In this document: one piece after another, positions 1 to 6,808 of the stretch
How the letters are laid out: every line of letters begins with the position of its first letter
Numbering within the stretch: position 1 is the stretch's first letter
Source: Lyngbya sp. HA4199-MV5
GTDB lineage: Bacteria; Cyanobacteriota; Cyanobacteriia; Leptolyngbyales; Leptolyngbyaceae
Reading direction: 5' to 3'
NCBI GenBank assembly: GCA_019359375.1
Contig: JAHHHL010000038.1
Coordinates: 1 to 64,000 of the forward strand
Length of the DNA: 64,000 bases
Notes under the pieces: model-generated
Seen by the model: the letters and a program-made list of their open reading frames with translations, nothing else
The model's database searches: none
Told to the model about the DNA's origin: nothing
Program-made: the position numbers and the translations under genes

Positions 1-16
1 CTTAATCTCGGCTCAG

Positions 17-96
17 TTGCAACTAATGCTGGTTTGAGCGTTTTTATAATTGCAATTAATCCTGGTTTGAAATTGTCTTGATTGCAGGTTTGAGCG
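17..96. repeat. Three degenerate direct repeats
   Basis: Three related units read TTGCAACTAATGCTGGTTTG (from 17), TTGCAATTAATCCTGGTTTG (from 50) and a shortened TTGCAGGTTTGAGCG (82-96). They have a period of about 32 bases and run directly up to the first small gene. The array may continue left of the window. It could be a protein-binding or recombination array; I infer no specific function. Confidence 0.7.
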
Positions 97-103
97 ATTA
101 GTA

Positions 104-364
104 TTGCAGGTCGCTACACATAACCAGATTGCGACAGCGCATCAGACCGCGATCGCGCGTAGTGAATCCCGCCTTGACCGCATCGAAGCCATACTAGAAG
201 CCAACGCGCAGGCACTGGCAGCGCACGGAGAACGCTTTGATGCTGAAATTTTCAACCTGGTAAACCTGATCACTGCACAAGCAGAGTCAGTGCAGCGAGT
301 AGAAGATTCTGTACAACGATTAGCCGATATCCTCAGCGATCGCTTCCGCAGTAACGGACACTAG
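104..364 (+). CDS. Small predicted coiled-coil protein
   Basis: An 86-residue protein with long amphipathic helices rich in Ala, Glu, Gln and Arg and a heptad-like pattern (SRLDRIEAILEANAQALAAH, then AESVQRVEDSVQRLADIL). Small coiled-coil proteins of this kind are common on cyanobacterial mobile elements and have no assigned reaction. The TTG start at 104 lies just after the repeat array, so the true start is uncertain. A strong terminator follows about 20 bases after the stop, which supports a real transcription unit. It resembles the later small coiled-coil gene at 2811-3047 in size and composition. Confidence 0.5.
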   Translation: MQVATHNQIATAHQTAIARSESRLDRIEAILEANAQALAAHGERFDAEIFNLVNLITAQAESVQRVEDSVQRLADILSDRFRSNGH

Positions 365-381
365 ACAACAGAACGATCTCA

Positions 382-418
382 CCCTCACTGCCGACGCTCC
401 AGGCGGTGAGGGCTTTTT
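382..418 (+). terminator. Rho-independent terminator
   Basis: CCCTCAC pairs with GTGAGGG around a GC-rich extension (GCC/GGC), and five T residues follow immediately. It ends the transcription unit of the gene at 104-364. Confidence 0.8.
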
Positions 419-558
419 CTTTGTGTGATCACTGTTCGTCTTGAATGTCCAGCGCTCCGAGTCCACCGCGTCAAACGCCGTGGTATCCGGCAGAACGCCG
501 CGTAACGCCGCGTGAATCAAGTTGTGTGCTTCGCACGTTTTGTTTGTTGGCTGTCGCT

Positions 559-837
559 GTCAAATGGTGCCGCTGGCAGGTCTAGCAAAGCGACGGTACG
601 GTGAGAAGCGATGGGCGAGAGCATCAGCTACCGTCGCAGCAGTCCCCAGCGTAGCGGCACCATTTGACTTGTCAAGGCTCAAGCTACCGCGAAAAAACAA
701 CCACTGAGCGGTTAGCGATCTGGTTTGTTTGTTTGCTGTCAGCCAAGCGCTACAACCACCGCGCACCGTTAGAGTGGCTGACAGCAGATCCTTAACGTTT
801 CGCTGCTTTTAATTGGTTGTTTTTTCAGCCTTGACAA
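559..837. other. Large nested palindromic region, possible origin or structured RNA
   Basis: This gene-free stretch is a chain of perfect inverted repeats. The 16-base arm GTCAAATGGTGCCGCT (559-574) pairs with 653-668 and encloses a second 9-base stem (590-598 with 629-637). A second structure pairs 669-679 with 827-837 (11 bp), 691-703 with 814-826 (13 bp, GAAAAAACAACCA), 717-721 with 786-790, and 735-745 with 775-785 (11 bp, GCTGTCAGCCA). On the 3' side the two outer stems are contiguous; on the 5' side they are separated by an 11-base bulge. Such arrangements occur in replication origins, single-strand origins and structured RNAs; I cannot choose between these. Open frames through the region are broken and not convincing. 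Confidence 0.8.
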
Positions 838-902
838 CCGCGACAGCGTTTAAGCTCCGGTTGGCTCGAATGCTCAAGGTGGCGAGGGGAGAGGGCGGAG
901 AA

Positions 903-1247
903 TTAATCACCATTTGCCAGTAATTCGCCCACCAGCGCGTTGAATTGCTTCAGGACAGCCCCGCGTTGCTTCGGCGGCGTTTGCAACGCGATGCGGTTAA
1001 TCGCCTCTCTAATGCGTTCTGGAGTATAGCCCTCTGCCCTCTGCCCTCTGCCCTCTGCTTTCTCCCTAAGCGCCGTCTCTACCCAGTCGCGTAGCGCAGA
1101 GTTATCCGCCGCACTCTGCCACCCCGCAGCAGCGCGTACCTGTGCATCCAGCGCCACGGGCAGACGCAGCGCGATCGCATCCCCGCGCTTCTCCGCTCCT
1201 GGTTTCTGTCCAAACTTGCCGTTAACTCTTGGTTGGTCTGCTTTCAT
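903..1247 (-). CDS. Putative small DNA-binding protein, possibly ribbon-helix-helix-like
   Basis: A 114-residue basic protein. The segment AIALRLPVALDAQVRAAAGW resembles the strand plus first helix of ribbon-helix-helix regulators, and a Lys/Arg-rich N-terminus precedes it. The middle holds a low-complexity REKAEGRGQRAEG stretch encoded by tandem CTCTGCC repeats, a typical simple-repeat expansion in cyanobacteria. It is divergent from the gene at 1401, and the space between contains two copies of CGTTGTTACG that could be its operator. Family assignment is by pattern only. Confidence 0.55.
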   Translation of the reverse strand: MKADQPRVNGKFGQKPGAEKRGDAIALRLPVALDAQVRAAAGWQSAADNSALRDWVETALREKAEGRGQRAEGYTPERIREAINRIALQTPPKQRGAVLKQFNALVGELLANGD

Positions 1248-1262
1248 GCCACCATTCTAACC

Positions 1263-1339
1263 CGTTGTTACGCGGTATTTGTGAAGTTTATGCCAGCATG
1301 AAGTTTAAATGAAGCAAAACGCTAAAACTCGTTGTTACG
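1263..1339. promoter_or_regulatory. Candidate operator pair between divergent genes
   Basis: The decamer CGTTGTTACG occurs at 1263-1272 and again at 1330-1339, both between the divergent genes at 903-1247 and 1401-1637. The second copy sits in a small palindrome (CTCGT ... ACGAG). Spacing and position fit binding sites for a repressor controlling both units, plausibly the 903-1247 product. Confidence 0.45.
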
Positions 1340-1400
1340 ACGAGCTAGGAAGTAAAATAGAGAGACAGGCGCAGCAAACGCCACTACCCAGGTTTAAACA

Positions 1401-1637
1401 ATGAAGCACCAATCAGCTTTTCCAGTCCATTTGCACGATACGCACGGCGGTCTAGAAGGTGGACTTACCAAGCGCGAGTATTTCGCAGCAAAAGCGGTTC
1501 AGGGTCTATTAGCTGGTGGGCGATGGGAATTTATCAGACCGGATAACTATTGGGAATGGCAGGGTGAGCCTCCAAAAGCGATTGCTGAGCAGGCGGTTGA
1601 AATAGCAGACGCATTGATCGCCGAGCTATCCAAATAA
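1401..1637 (+). CDS. Small phage/mobile-element hypothetical protein
   Basis: A 78-residue protein with the pattern LTKREYFAAKAVQGLL near residue 23 and a C-terminal AEQAVEIADALIAELSK helix. This pattern (KREYFAA ... ADALIAEL) is familiar from small phage and prophage proteins of many bacteria that lack an assigned function. It is the first gene of a rightward series of tiny genes, and the ATG follows a promoter-like region bearing the CGTTGTTACG repeats. A hairpin (AGCCGCT ... AGCGGCT) lies about 15 bases after the stop. Confidence 0.65.
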   Translation: MKHQSAFPVHLHDTHGGLEGGLTKREYFAAKAVQGLLAGGRWEFIRPDNYWEWQGEPPKAIAEQAVEIADALIAELSK

Positions 1638-1731
1638 CCTCAAACAGCACAAAGCCGCTCACCCAACCAAGAATGAAGCGGCTTCCATGCTCCAACCCCA
1701 TACACATTTGATGAACCGGAGTCTTACCACC

Positions 1732-2007
1732 ATGTTACACGTCGATCCCGCTGCTGTCAGGGATGCAGAGTTAGAAGCACAGTATTTAGAAGCGTTGGGC
1801 AATGGCGAAGTCCCCTGGACAACGCTAGACCCTGCTAAGAATCTCGCCACCCTTCGCGCCCAGGCGATGACCGTAGACCAGCGCTGGCAAGTCGGTTTTG
1901 ATCACGCCTTCTACAACAAGGGTGCTCGCGGTTCGCTGAGCGACTATCCCGAATACTGGGAAGGCAGAGCGGCAGGCAGAGCAGCAAAAAAAGCAGCGGG
2001 GTTTTAA
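1732..2007 (+). CDS. Hypothetical protein, mobile-element type
   Basis: About 91 residues from the ATG at 1732; an upstream in-frame ATG at 1687 would add 15 residues but overlaps the hairpin after the previous gene. The C-terminal half (GFDHAFYNKGARGSLSDYPE, then a Gly/Arg/Ala-rich tail) is compact and basic. I do not recognise the family. The stop lies two bases before the start of the 46-residue membrane protein at 2010, so the two are probably co-transcribed. Confidence 0.6.
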   Translation: MLHVDPAAVRDAELEAQYLEALGNGEVPWTTLDPAKNLATLRAQAMTVDQRWQVGFDHAFYNKGARGSLSDYPEYWEGRAAGRAAKKAAGF

Positions 2008-2009
2008 GC

Positions 2010-2150
2010 ATGAAACTACTCACGATACGAGCAAGCTCAGTCGCTGCCATCGCCCTGCTCATCCTCCTCAGCTACACGCCACCCAACAACGGTGGACCCT
2101 CGCGCAGCGGTGGCACAGGCACACGCTACACAGCAGGGTTGCAGCAATGA
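2010..2150 (+). CDS. Tiny membrane or secreted protein
   Basis: A 46-residue frame with a positively charged start (MKLLTIRASS), a hydrophobic stretch AAIALLILLSY and a polar Pro/Gly/Ser/Thr-rich tail. This reads as a signal peptide or single membrane segment. It starts two bases after the previous stop, and its own stop overlaps the next start in an ATGA arrangement, the usual sign of translational coupling. No family recognised. Confidence 0.5.
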   Translation: MKLLTIRASSVAAIALLILLSYTPPNNGGPSRSGGTGTRYTAGLQQ

Positions 2151-2257
2151 GCCACATCCCCCGCGTCATTGCCGCTTACGACATCCGCAGCGGTCACTGG
2201 GTTTACTGGAATCAAGAGACTCAATGCTTTGACCTGCAAGAGTTAGCCCCTGGTTAG
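2147..2257 (+). CDS. Tiny hypothetical protein
   Basis: A 36-residue frame (MSHIPRVIAAYDIRSGHWVY onward) that begins inside the stop of the preceding gene (ATGA overlap). Aromatic residues (HWVYWNQ) and the regular frame suggest a real product, but its size allows no functional call. It belongs to the same run of compact genes. Confidence 0.45.
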   Translation: MSHIPRVIAAYDIRSGHWVYWNQETQCFDLQELAPG

Positions 2258-2319
2258 CTCGTCCCCATGCCCCACTCCCCTTTTAAGCACATACTCACCC
2301 ACCGCGAGGAAATCACCGC

Positions 2320-2766
2320 ATGACCACCACAACCGACGTTACAACCGCATGGGGTAAGCTCGACTACAACCCCAAGGAAGCCACCAGCACCGTTAACGGT
2401 ATTGAGTACACCACCCAGCTCGACAAAAACGGCGAAAAGGTTCGCATCTACTACAAGATCGGCGGACTCTGCGATTACCTGAAAAAGGGCGATACCGTCA
2501 TGATCGAGTGGGTGAAAGGTAAATGGAAGCTTGGCAAGACCCAAACGCCAGAACTGCTGGCAACGCTGGAGCAACGCAAACAAGCCGCAGCTCCCCCAGC
2601 TCCCACCGACGCACCGCCGCCCAGGACGACGGTTCGCCCCGCTAACGACAACGATGTCATTGAGATGGCAGCGATCGCGCAGAAGTTAGCCGCCATGCTA
2701 CCCGACTGGCAGGAGCAGGCGATCGCCAGCCTTGCCTGCACCGTGTTTATCCAGCGCGGGAAGTAA
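2320..2766 (+). CDS. Hypothetical protein with an N-terminal beta-rich domain
   Basis: 148 residues. The first 75 alternate short strands (VNGIEYTTQ, KVRIYYKI, DTVMIEWVKGKWKLGK) and look like a small beta-barrel, perhaps an OB-like fold. A Pro/Ala linker (residues 87-105) leads to an alpha-helical C-terminus (DVIEMAAIAQKLAAMLPDWQ). A nucleic-acid-binding role would fit the context but is inference only. It is followed closely by the coiled-coil gene at 2811. Confidence 0.6.
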   Translation: MTTTTDVTTAWGKLDYNPKEATSTVNGIEYTTQLDKNGEKVRIYYKIGGLCDYLKKGDTVMIEWVKGKWKLGKTQTPELLATLEQRKQAAAPPAPTDAPPPRTTVRPANDNDVIEMAAIAQKLAAMLPDWQEQAIASLACTVFIQRGK

Positions 2767-2810
2767 CACCCCGCGTTTGCTAAAATCCACATACCCCAAA
2801 ACACCCAACC

Positions 2811-3047
2811 ATGACAGACCAATCACGCTTTGACGAACTCGAAACCATCCGACAGCTTTTAGCGACCGTTGCCAGAGTTGCCGAACGCAATACAACCACG
2901 ATCGACGGCATTCTCACCACACAACGCATGATGCAACAGGATATGCAGCTCAGCCAGTCGCGTTGGGAAACAGTACAAGCCGAAATCCGAGGCTTACAGA
3001 CCGAAAACCGCCGCATCCTCGAACGCTTAGAAGGGTTGAGTAATTAG
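2811..3047 (+). CDS. Small coiled-coil protein
   Basis: 78 residues, almost entirely helical with heptad character (RFDELETIRQLLATVARVAE, then IRGLQTENRRILERLEGL). Similar short coiled-coil proteins are abundant in cyanobacterial genomes, often near mobile elements, and are of unknown role. A terminator hairpin follows 24 bases after the stop and closes this rightward group. Confidence 0.65.
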   Translation: MTDQSRFDELETIRQLLATVARVAERNTTTIDGILTTQRMMQQDMQLSQSRWETVQAEIRGLQTENRRILERLEGLSN

Positions 3048-3070
3048 TAACACTCTCAAACCCCACCCCG

Positions 3071-3098
3071 ACCGCGTAGCAACCGCCGCGCGGTTTTT
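3071..3098 (+). terminator. Rho-independent terminator
   Basis: ACCGCG (3071-3076) pairs with CGCGGT (3089-3094), followed by a T run. It ends the rightward run of small genes. Confidence 0.7.
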
Positions 3099-3399
3099 GC
3101 GTGGCAGCGTGGCGATAACATACAGCAAAAGGATTTCCTTATTATCGGTTCGCGTTCTGGGGTGTGAGGGGTGCGATCGCTTAAAGCCTGCAAGGGCTAT
3201 TTCTTATAAGGAGTTCCCCTACTGGAGCCGTAATGGCTGGTTCAGCCTACTGTCCCCCACTTACAGGAAGCGATCGCCCCTCCATCATACGCGGCGGTGG
3301 TGTCAAGCGCGGTGATGCGAACGACGAAACAAGGGGGTATGATGAGGATGCCGCCCACGCTACGGGCGCTTGCAACGACACTTCCATTTCATCTGGTCT

Positions 3400-3437
3400 A
3401 ACAGTGCCCTGCCCTCGTGGTGGGGCACTGTTGCTTT
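3400..3437 (+). terminator. Strong hairpin, likely terminator
   Basis: AACAGTGCCC (3400-3409) pairs perfectly with GGGCACTGTT (3423-3432), followed by GCTTT. There is no convincing gene directly upstream on this strand, so it may end a small RNA. Confidence 0.65.
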
Positions 3438-3440
3438 AAA

Positions 3441-3476
3441 ACCAAAAGCCCCCGATCCGCAGATCGAGGGTTTGGT
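3441..3476 (-). terminator. Terminator hairpin for the leftward regulator
   Basis: A long imperfect stem (ACCAAA...CCCGATC with GATCGAGGG...TTTGGT) with a T-rich flank when read leftward. It lies downstream of the leftward HTH gene at 3727-4086. Confidence 0.55.
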
Positions 3477-3726
3477 AGCGGTTAGACCGCATTTTTAGCG
3501 CGCTGGATGAGGGCTTAACCCCCTGCTAAAAATTCTATGCAACTGTAGCGCGTTGCCCGTGCCGTACCGTCAGTTTTGTTCCCCCTTGACGCAGCACCTT
3601 CTCTGTTCCGATCGAATGATATCACACGTCGATCGCGCTGCATTGTTTTCGCGGTGATTTACCCGTGTGGGGGCGGCGATCCGCTCGTGATTCGGTGCTT
3701 AAAGTTGCTTAGGGTTGGGCAAAAAA

Positions 3727-4086
3727 TTAGTCTACACCGCCCAACTTACCCACAATCATCTGCGCCAGTCGCGCCGCTTCCCGGTTGGGCAACTCAGCCA
3801 CAATCGGCAACACATCTTCAGCGAGTCGATATTTCCGTATTTTCCCTCGTTCGCGCTCCTGTGCAATTGCCTTTAATTCTTCCAGGGTGAACGACGTAAG
3901 CGGGGCAATCTGGCTCAGCGTGTTGTCTTCTGGGTTATGCACTTCGCAGAGTTCCAGCCGTCGCAGCGTCGCGTGACTCACGCCCGTTACAGCCTCAAAC
4001 TCTCTGTAGCTCTTGTGCTGTCGTGCCGCTTTAATAATTTCTGCAAGCCGAGCTAGCCCAGTCTCGGTGTAGAGCGTCTTGCTCAT
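3727..4086 (-). CDS. HTH transcriptional regulator (XRE-like)
   Basis: About 119 residues from the internal ATG at 4086 (MSKTLYTETGLARLAEIIKA...). Residues 12-45 (IIKAARQHKSYREFEAVTGV SHATLRRLE pattern) look like an HTH with a Ser-His-Ala recognition turn, followed by a helical tail. The open frame reaches back to 4146, but the longer start would sit inside the palindromic operator at 4133-4173, so the internal start is preferred. It is divergent from the gene at 4210 and probably represses both units through that operator. Confidence 0.7.
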   Translation of the reverse strand: MSKTLYTETGLARLAEIIKAARQHKSYREFEAVTGVSHATLRRLELCEVHNPEDNTLSQIAPLTSFTLEELKAIAQERERGKIRKYRLAEDVLPIVAELPNREAARLAQMIVGKLGGVD

Positions 4087-4132
4087 TTCCCGCTGTATAT
4101 ACATTCCCATCACTCCATAGACGCACATGATT

Positions 4133-4173
4133 CTGTAACGAGTCAATAATTACTTGACTCGCATCTGTTACAG
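4133..4173. promoter_or_regulatory. Double-palindrome operator in a divergent promoter
   Basis: CTGTAAC (4133-4139) is mirrored by GTTACAG (4167-4173), and inside it CGAGTCAA (4139-4146) is mirrored by TTGACTCG (4154-4161). The nested dyads lie between the divergent HTH gene and the gene at 4210, and the TTGACT could double as a -35 box. This is a clear candidate for autoregulation. Confidence 0.7.
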
Positions 4174-4209
4174 CGCTACCATGACCGCAGTGTCTCGCAC
4201 GCGATACAA

Positions 4210-4431
4210 ATGGAACAAGCAATTTACAGAACCAAGAACACGTCTTTCTCAACCGACCCTGCTACGTTCCGACTGGCTAAGCAGATCGCCGCGCTGGATG
4301 ATATCAGCCTGAGTGAGCTAGTCCATATTGCGTTGACCAAAGAACTGAAAGCGCGACTGGCAAAGCACAAGCAAAATCAGCAACTCATGCCGCTCCTTAT
4401 GGAGCCACAAGCCACCGCCTCAGCCTCTTAA
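4210..4431 (+). CDS. Putative ribbon-helix-helix protein
   Basis: 73 residues. The order is a short strand (NTSFSTDPATFRLAKQIAAL), then helices (DDISLSELVHIALTKELKAR), matching the layout of ribbon-helix-helix DNA-binding proteins such as small plasmid regulators or antitoxins. It is transcribed divergently from the HTH regulator across the palindromic operator and is closed by a strong bidirectional-looking terminator. No toxin partner is adjacent. Confidence 0.55.
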   Translation: MEQAIYRTKNTSFSTDPATFRLAKQIAALDDISLSELVHIALTKELKARLAKHKQNQQLMPLLMEPQATASAS

Positions 4432-4447
4432 CTCTGCCCAAACAAAA

Positions 4448-4483
4448 GCCCCGCGTCTGTGCCAACAAACGCGGGGCGGCTTT
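4448..4483 (+). terminator. Strong rho-independent terminator
   Basis: GCCCCGCG pairs with CGCGGGGC around a 13-base loop, with GCTTTTG following and an AAAAG run preceding, so it may work in both directions. It argues for starting the next gene at 4504 rather than at the earlier ATG at 4459 inside the hairpin. Confidence 0.8.
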
Positions 4484-4503
4484 TGAATGAATACACCCCA
4501 ATC

Positions 4504-4845
4504 ATGACAAATACACCCAATGATTCTGTGTCTCCACAGGGACACAAGCAAGAGCCATACGGCTCAAATGGGGCAAAGTGCTACCCACTTACCCCAGAAC
4601 TAGCTAAGGAGTTGCGACAGGCTAAGCCTGCCCTCACAGCATCAGAATGGCAGTTGTGGAGTCTACTTGTCACCCTAGACCTAGAACACTATCCAACCGC
4701 AGCCAGCTTGCAAAAAGCAGTAAAACAGGGCTGCAATTTGAAAAATTCAACTTATTTCGCAGCAGTAAGAAAGCTAAGGAAAAGAGGTTTGCTGCCTGAG
4801 TGGTTCCCTTTCAACCCGCCAGGAGAGGAAGTTTCCAATGGTTAG
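4504..4845 (+). CDS. Hypothetical protein preceding initiator-like gene
   Basis: 113 residues (MTNTPNDSVSPQGHKQEPYG onward). The central part (LTPELAKELRQAKPALTASE WQLWSLLVTLD pattern, then a basic helix VRKLRKRGLLPEWF) resembles winged-helix proteins of plasmid and phage replication modules. Its last codons overlap the ATG of the next gene at 4838 by eight bases, implying translational coupling. The next gene has the similar phrase LSPTTYRLWLYLCTLFPF, so the pair may be related replication or control proteins. Confidence 0.55.
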   Translation: MTNTPNDSVSPQGHKQEPYGSNGAKCYPLTPELAKELRQAKPALTASEWQLWSLLVTLDLEHYPTAASLQKAVKQGCNLKNSTYFAAVRKLRKRGLLPEWFPFNPPGEEVSNG

Positions 4846-5919
4846 AAACTTTGACTCTCCTGAAGACCGAGAGCATTGGGAGCAGTTAGCCCAAGCAAAG
4901 CTAGTCAACTTGGAAGAAAAGGCGCTTAGCAGCAGCAATCGTTACTACGCGATGAAACCAGCAATAGCGTTACGTGTCATTGATGCCAAATTATCACCGA
5001 CCACCTACCGTCTATGGCTCTATCTCTGCACCCTCTTCCCCTTTAGCGGCATCAACGAAATGCCCACACAAGAAGAACTAGCAGTCAGGCTCGAGTTAGC
5101 CGCCGCGCCATCCTCCGTGCAGCGGCAGAGCTTGAAAATGCAGAGCTATGGATGTTTAAGATCAAACGCTGGAAAGGGCAAAATCTAACAGGCTTTAGGG
5201 GTGACAAAAATGTCACCCCTCATGACAAAAATGTCACCCCTCATGACAAAAATGTCACCCCTCATGACAAAAATGTCACCCCATCGTTTTTAGAACCTGC
5301 ACAGGAAAGCAGTTTTGAGGATCGACAATGTACCAATAACAGATCTAAAAGATCTTTAAAACAACAAAACAGAGAAGAGCCGCCCACCCACCCCGTTCAA
5401 GCGGACTCCCTTCGGTCGATTAACAGTGAGGGCTTTGGTACACGCTCAGACCTCTACAAGCAAGAGCTAGAGGCGCTTCTAGAGCTAGTCAAAGCAGCGC
5501 GGGTAAGACCAAACCAAACAATTCAGGAAACAATTCTCCAAACGCTTTGCAACGAAGGTGCCGCTGCTGGCACCAAAACTGTGGAAAACGCCATCTCGTC
5601 GTTAGAAGAGGCACGGGCTAAGGGTGTGGTGAAAAATCCGGGCGGCTTCCTGGTAGCAGCGCTACGGGCAAAATTCACGTCAAACGAAGCCAAAAAGGAG
5701 GCACGGCACAAACAGCAGGATCGCAAATCCCCACCCTTCAACGAGATTGAGATGCAGATTGATAGTTACCTGCTCAATGGGCGGCGCGATTGGGCACTCA
5801 ACAAACTCCAGAGCCTCTGGGATGAAGGTCTGCACGACCCTGTAGAAGCCGTTTGCACCCTACGCTCCGATTGGCGGTTCGGCATCACAGCCAAAGGAGT
5901 AAGCGATGCAGCCGATTAA
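4838..5919 (+). pseudogene. Frameshifted HTH / initiator-like gene
   Basis: The first frame (from 4838) encodes SPTTYRLWLYLCTLFPF and PTQEELAVRL, then loses sense at about 5092. Reading the -1 frame from there continues VSRRAILRAAAELENAELWM and on to the stop at 5919, i.e. the expected second half of an HTH (EELAVRLxVSRRAILRAA) and a C-terminal region of about 270 residues. One missing base near 5092-5095 explains it, either a mutation or an assembly error; no slippery heptamer is evident. Restored, the protein would be about 360 residues. The four palindromic repeats at 5202-5278 lie inside the coding region and encode the repeated peptide DKNVTPH. Replication initiation or plasmid-type control is inferred from layout only. 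Confidence 0.65.
5202..5278. repeat. Four 21-bp tandem palindromic repeats (iteron-like)
   Basis: TGACAAAAATGTCA occurs four times, starting at 5202, 5223, 5244 and 5265, with CCCCTCA between copies: an exact 21-bp period, i.e. two helical turns. Each copy is a dyad (TGACA/TGTCA). The period keeps the reading frame and produces repeated DKNVTPH. Regular phasing of dyads resembles iterons bound by replication initiators; there are no variable spacers, so it is not a CRISPR array. Confidence 0.85.
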
Positions 5920-6376
5920 CGCCGTGCTACGTGGCTTGCAGCTAGCGCTAATCGAAAGTGTTGAAGCCTATTGGTGCGAGAACAACCCCAACCCTGCATA
6001 CGTGGTGCCAGCAGCGCAAATCGAGCGCATCACGCCCAGCGGCTGGATCGCCACCAAAGACGGTCAGCACCTTAACCCATTGCACCATACCCCAGAACAG
6101 CCGCGCAAGCGCCGTTACTCCCGCAAAGGTCACGCCTCTGGCTGGATCGAAGAGCGCCAGGGCAACAAGACGCGCAAGCGCCCCAGCACCAGCTACTACT
6201 ACCGCTACTACAACGCGGACGGACGCAAGCAGCAGCAATACGTACAGGTGCATTTGATGGATAAAGTCTCGCAGCTCATCAACCAGTGCTGCGCCGTCGA
6301 AACCGTGTTGCAGTTCATCCACACCCACAGCCGCTACTCAGGCAAGTTACACCACACCCAGGAGCCAAAGATATGA
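5906..6376 (+). CDS. Hypothetical protein with basic aromatic core
   Basis: 156 residues. The core (KGHASGWIEERQGNKTRKRP followed by STSYYYRYYNADGRKQQQYV) is strongly basic and tyrosine-rich; I believe the GWIEERQGN...YYYRYY arrangement recurs in cyanobacterial mobile-element proteins, function unknown. The start overlaps the preceding gene by 14 bases, and the stop overlaps the next ATG (ATGA). A nucleic-acid-binding role is plausible from charge but not shown. Confidence 0.6.
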   Translation: MQPINAVLRGLQLALIESVEAYWCENNPNPAYVVPAAQIERITPSGWIATKDGQHLNPLHHTPEQPRKRRYSRKGHASGWIEERQGNKTRKRPSTSYYYRYYNADGRKQQQYVQVHLMDKVSQLINQCCAVETVLQFIHTHSRYSGKLHHTQEPKI

Positions 6377-6585
6377 ACTACTTTTGTTGGAAAGCACCCA
6401 TAGGTAGCGAATACGAGTATTTAAAGGCGTGGACAATTGATCAGTACAATGCCGACTGCAAAGCCGGAGATCCGGAGTGCTGTAAGCAAATGCACCGAAG
6501 AATGGAAACCATTTTTTTGTTGTGGTCAGATTCTGAACTCAGAAAGCAGGGAAGCAGTTTAGCGAACGAGGTTGAAGGCGTATGA
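6373..6585 (+). CDS. Small hypothetical protein
   Basis: 70 residues (MNYFCWKAPIGSEYEYLKAW onward) with several Cys and aromatic residues. The start overlaps the previous stop (ATGA), and the stop overlaps the next ATG in the same way, so it is translationally coupled in the chain 5906-6806. No family recognised. The longer frame starting at 6286 would overlap the previous gene heavily and is not preferred. Confidence 0.55.
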   Translation: MNYFCWKAPIGSEYEYLKAWTIDQYNADCKAGDPECCKQMHRRMETIFLLWSDSELRKQGSSLANEVEGV

Positions 6586-6806
6586 ATACCAAACAAACCA
6601 CCGAACTCGTCACCCTCGAAACCGCCGCCGCAGCGCTCGGACGTGGATACAGCCGCTCGTCCATCCTCCGACGCATCAACAGCGGCGAATGGCGCGAGGG
6701 CATTGAGTGGATCGATGATCGACCGGGCACAAGTCGCTATCGCCTCATCAAAATCAACCTCACCGCCGTCGAAGCACGGCGGCGTAAACCAGCGGGAAAG
6801 AGGTAA
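6582..6806 (+). CDS. Excisionase-like small HTH protein
   Basis: 74 residues. LVTLETAAAALGRGYSRSSI followed by LRRINSGEWREGIEWIDDRP and a KINLTAVEARRR tail matches the winged-helix layout of recombination directionality factors and helix-turn-helix proteins that accompany integrases. It sits two genes before the convergent tyrosine recombinase at 6954-8108, consistent with an excisionase role for the element. The functional assignment is inferred from motif and position. Confidence 0.6.
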   Translation: MNTKQTTELVTLETAAAALGRGYSRSSILRRINSGEWREGIEWIDDRPGTSRYRLIKINLTAVEARRRKPAGKR

Positions 6807-6808
6807 GG

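Larger units (their letters stand above)
3100..3720. other. Gene-free stretch with several hairpins
   Basis: Short open frames cross this stretch, but they run through strong hairpins and look non-coding. Besides the two hairpins listed separately, a 9-bp stem (ATTTTTAGC at 3491-3499 with GCTAAAAAT at 3525-3533) encloses a GGG/CCC pair. A small untranslated RNA ending at the hairpin at 3400-3432 is possible but unproven. I see no tRNA here. Confidence 0.45.

Noticed and set aside
522-766. Overlapping 60-70 residue open frames on both strands
   Set aside because: They lie on the arms of perfect palindromes, and the translated products mirror each other, with no coding character.
3097-3439. 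Two short rightward open frames
   Set aside because: They overlap each other in different frames, and the second runs through a strong terminator hairpin.
5085-5100. Programmed -1 frameshifting in the initiator-like gene
   Set aside because: No X-XXY-YYZ slippery heptamer or clear downstream structure at the junction; a one-base loss is simpler.
5202-5278. Short CRISPR array
   Set aside because: Period is only 21 bp, intervening sequence is identical between copies, and the array lies inside an open frame.
5948-6328. 126-residue Val/Ala-rich frame opposite the gene at 5906
   Set aside because: Antisense shadow; no start signal, and the sense frame fits the coupled ATGA chain.
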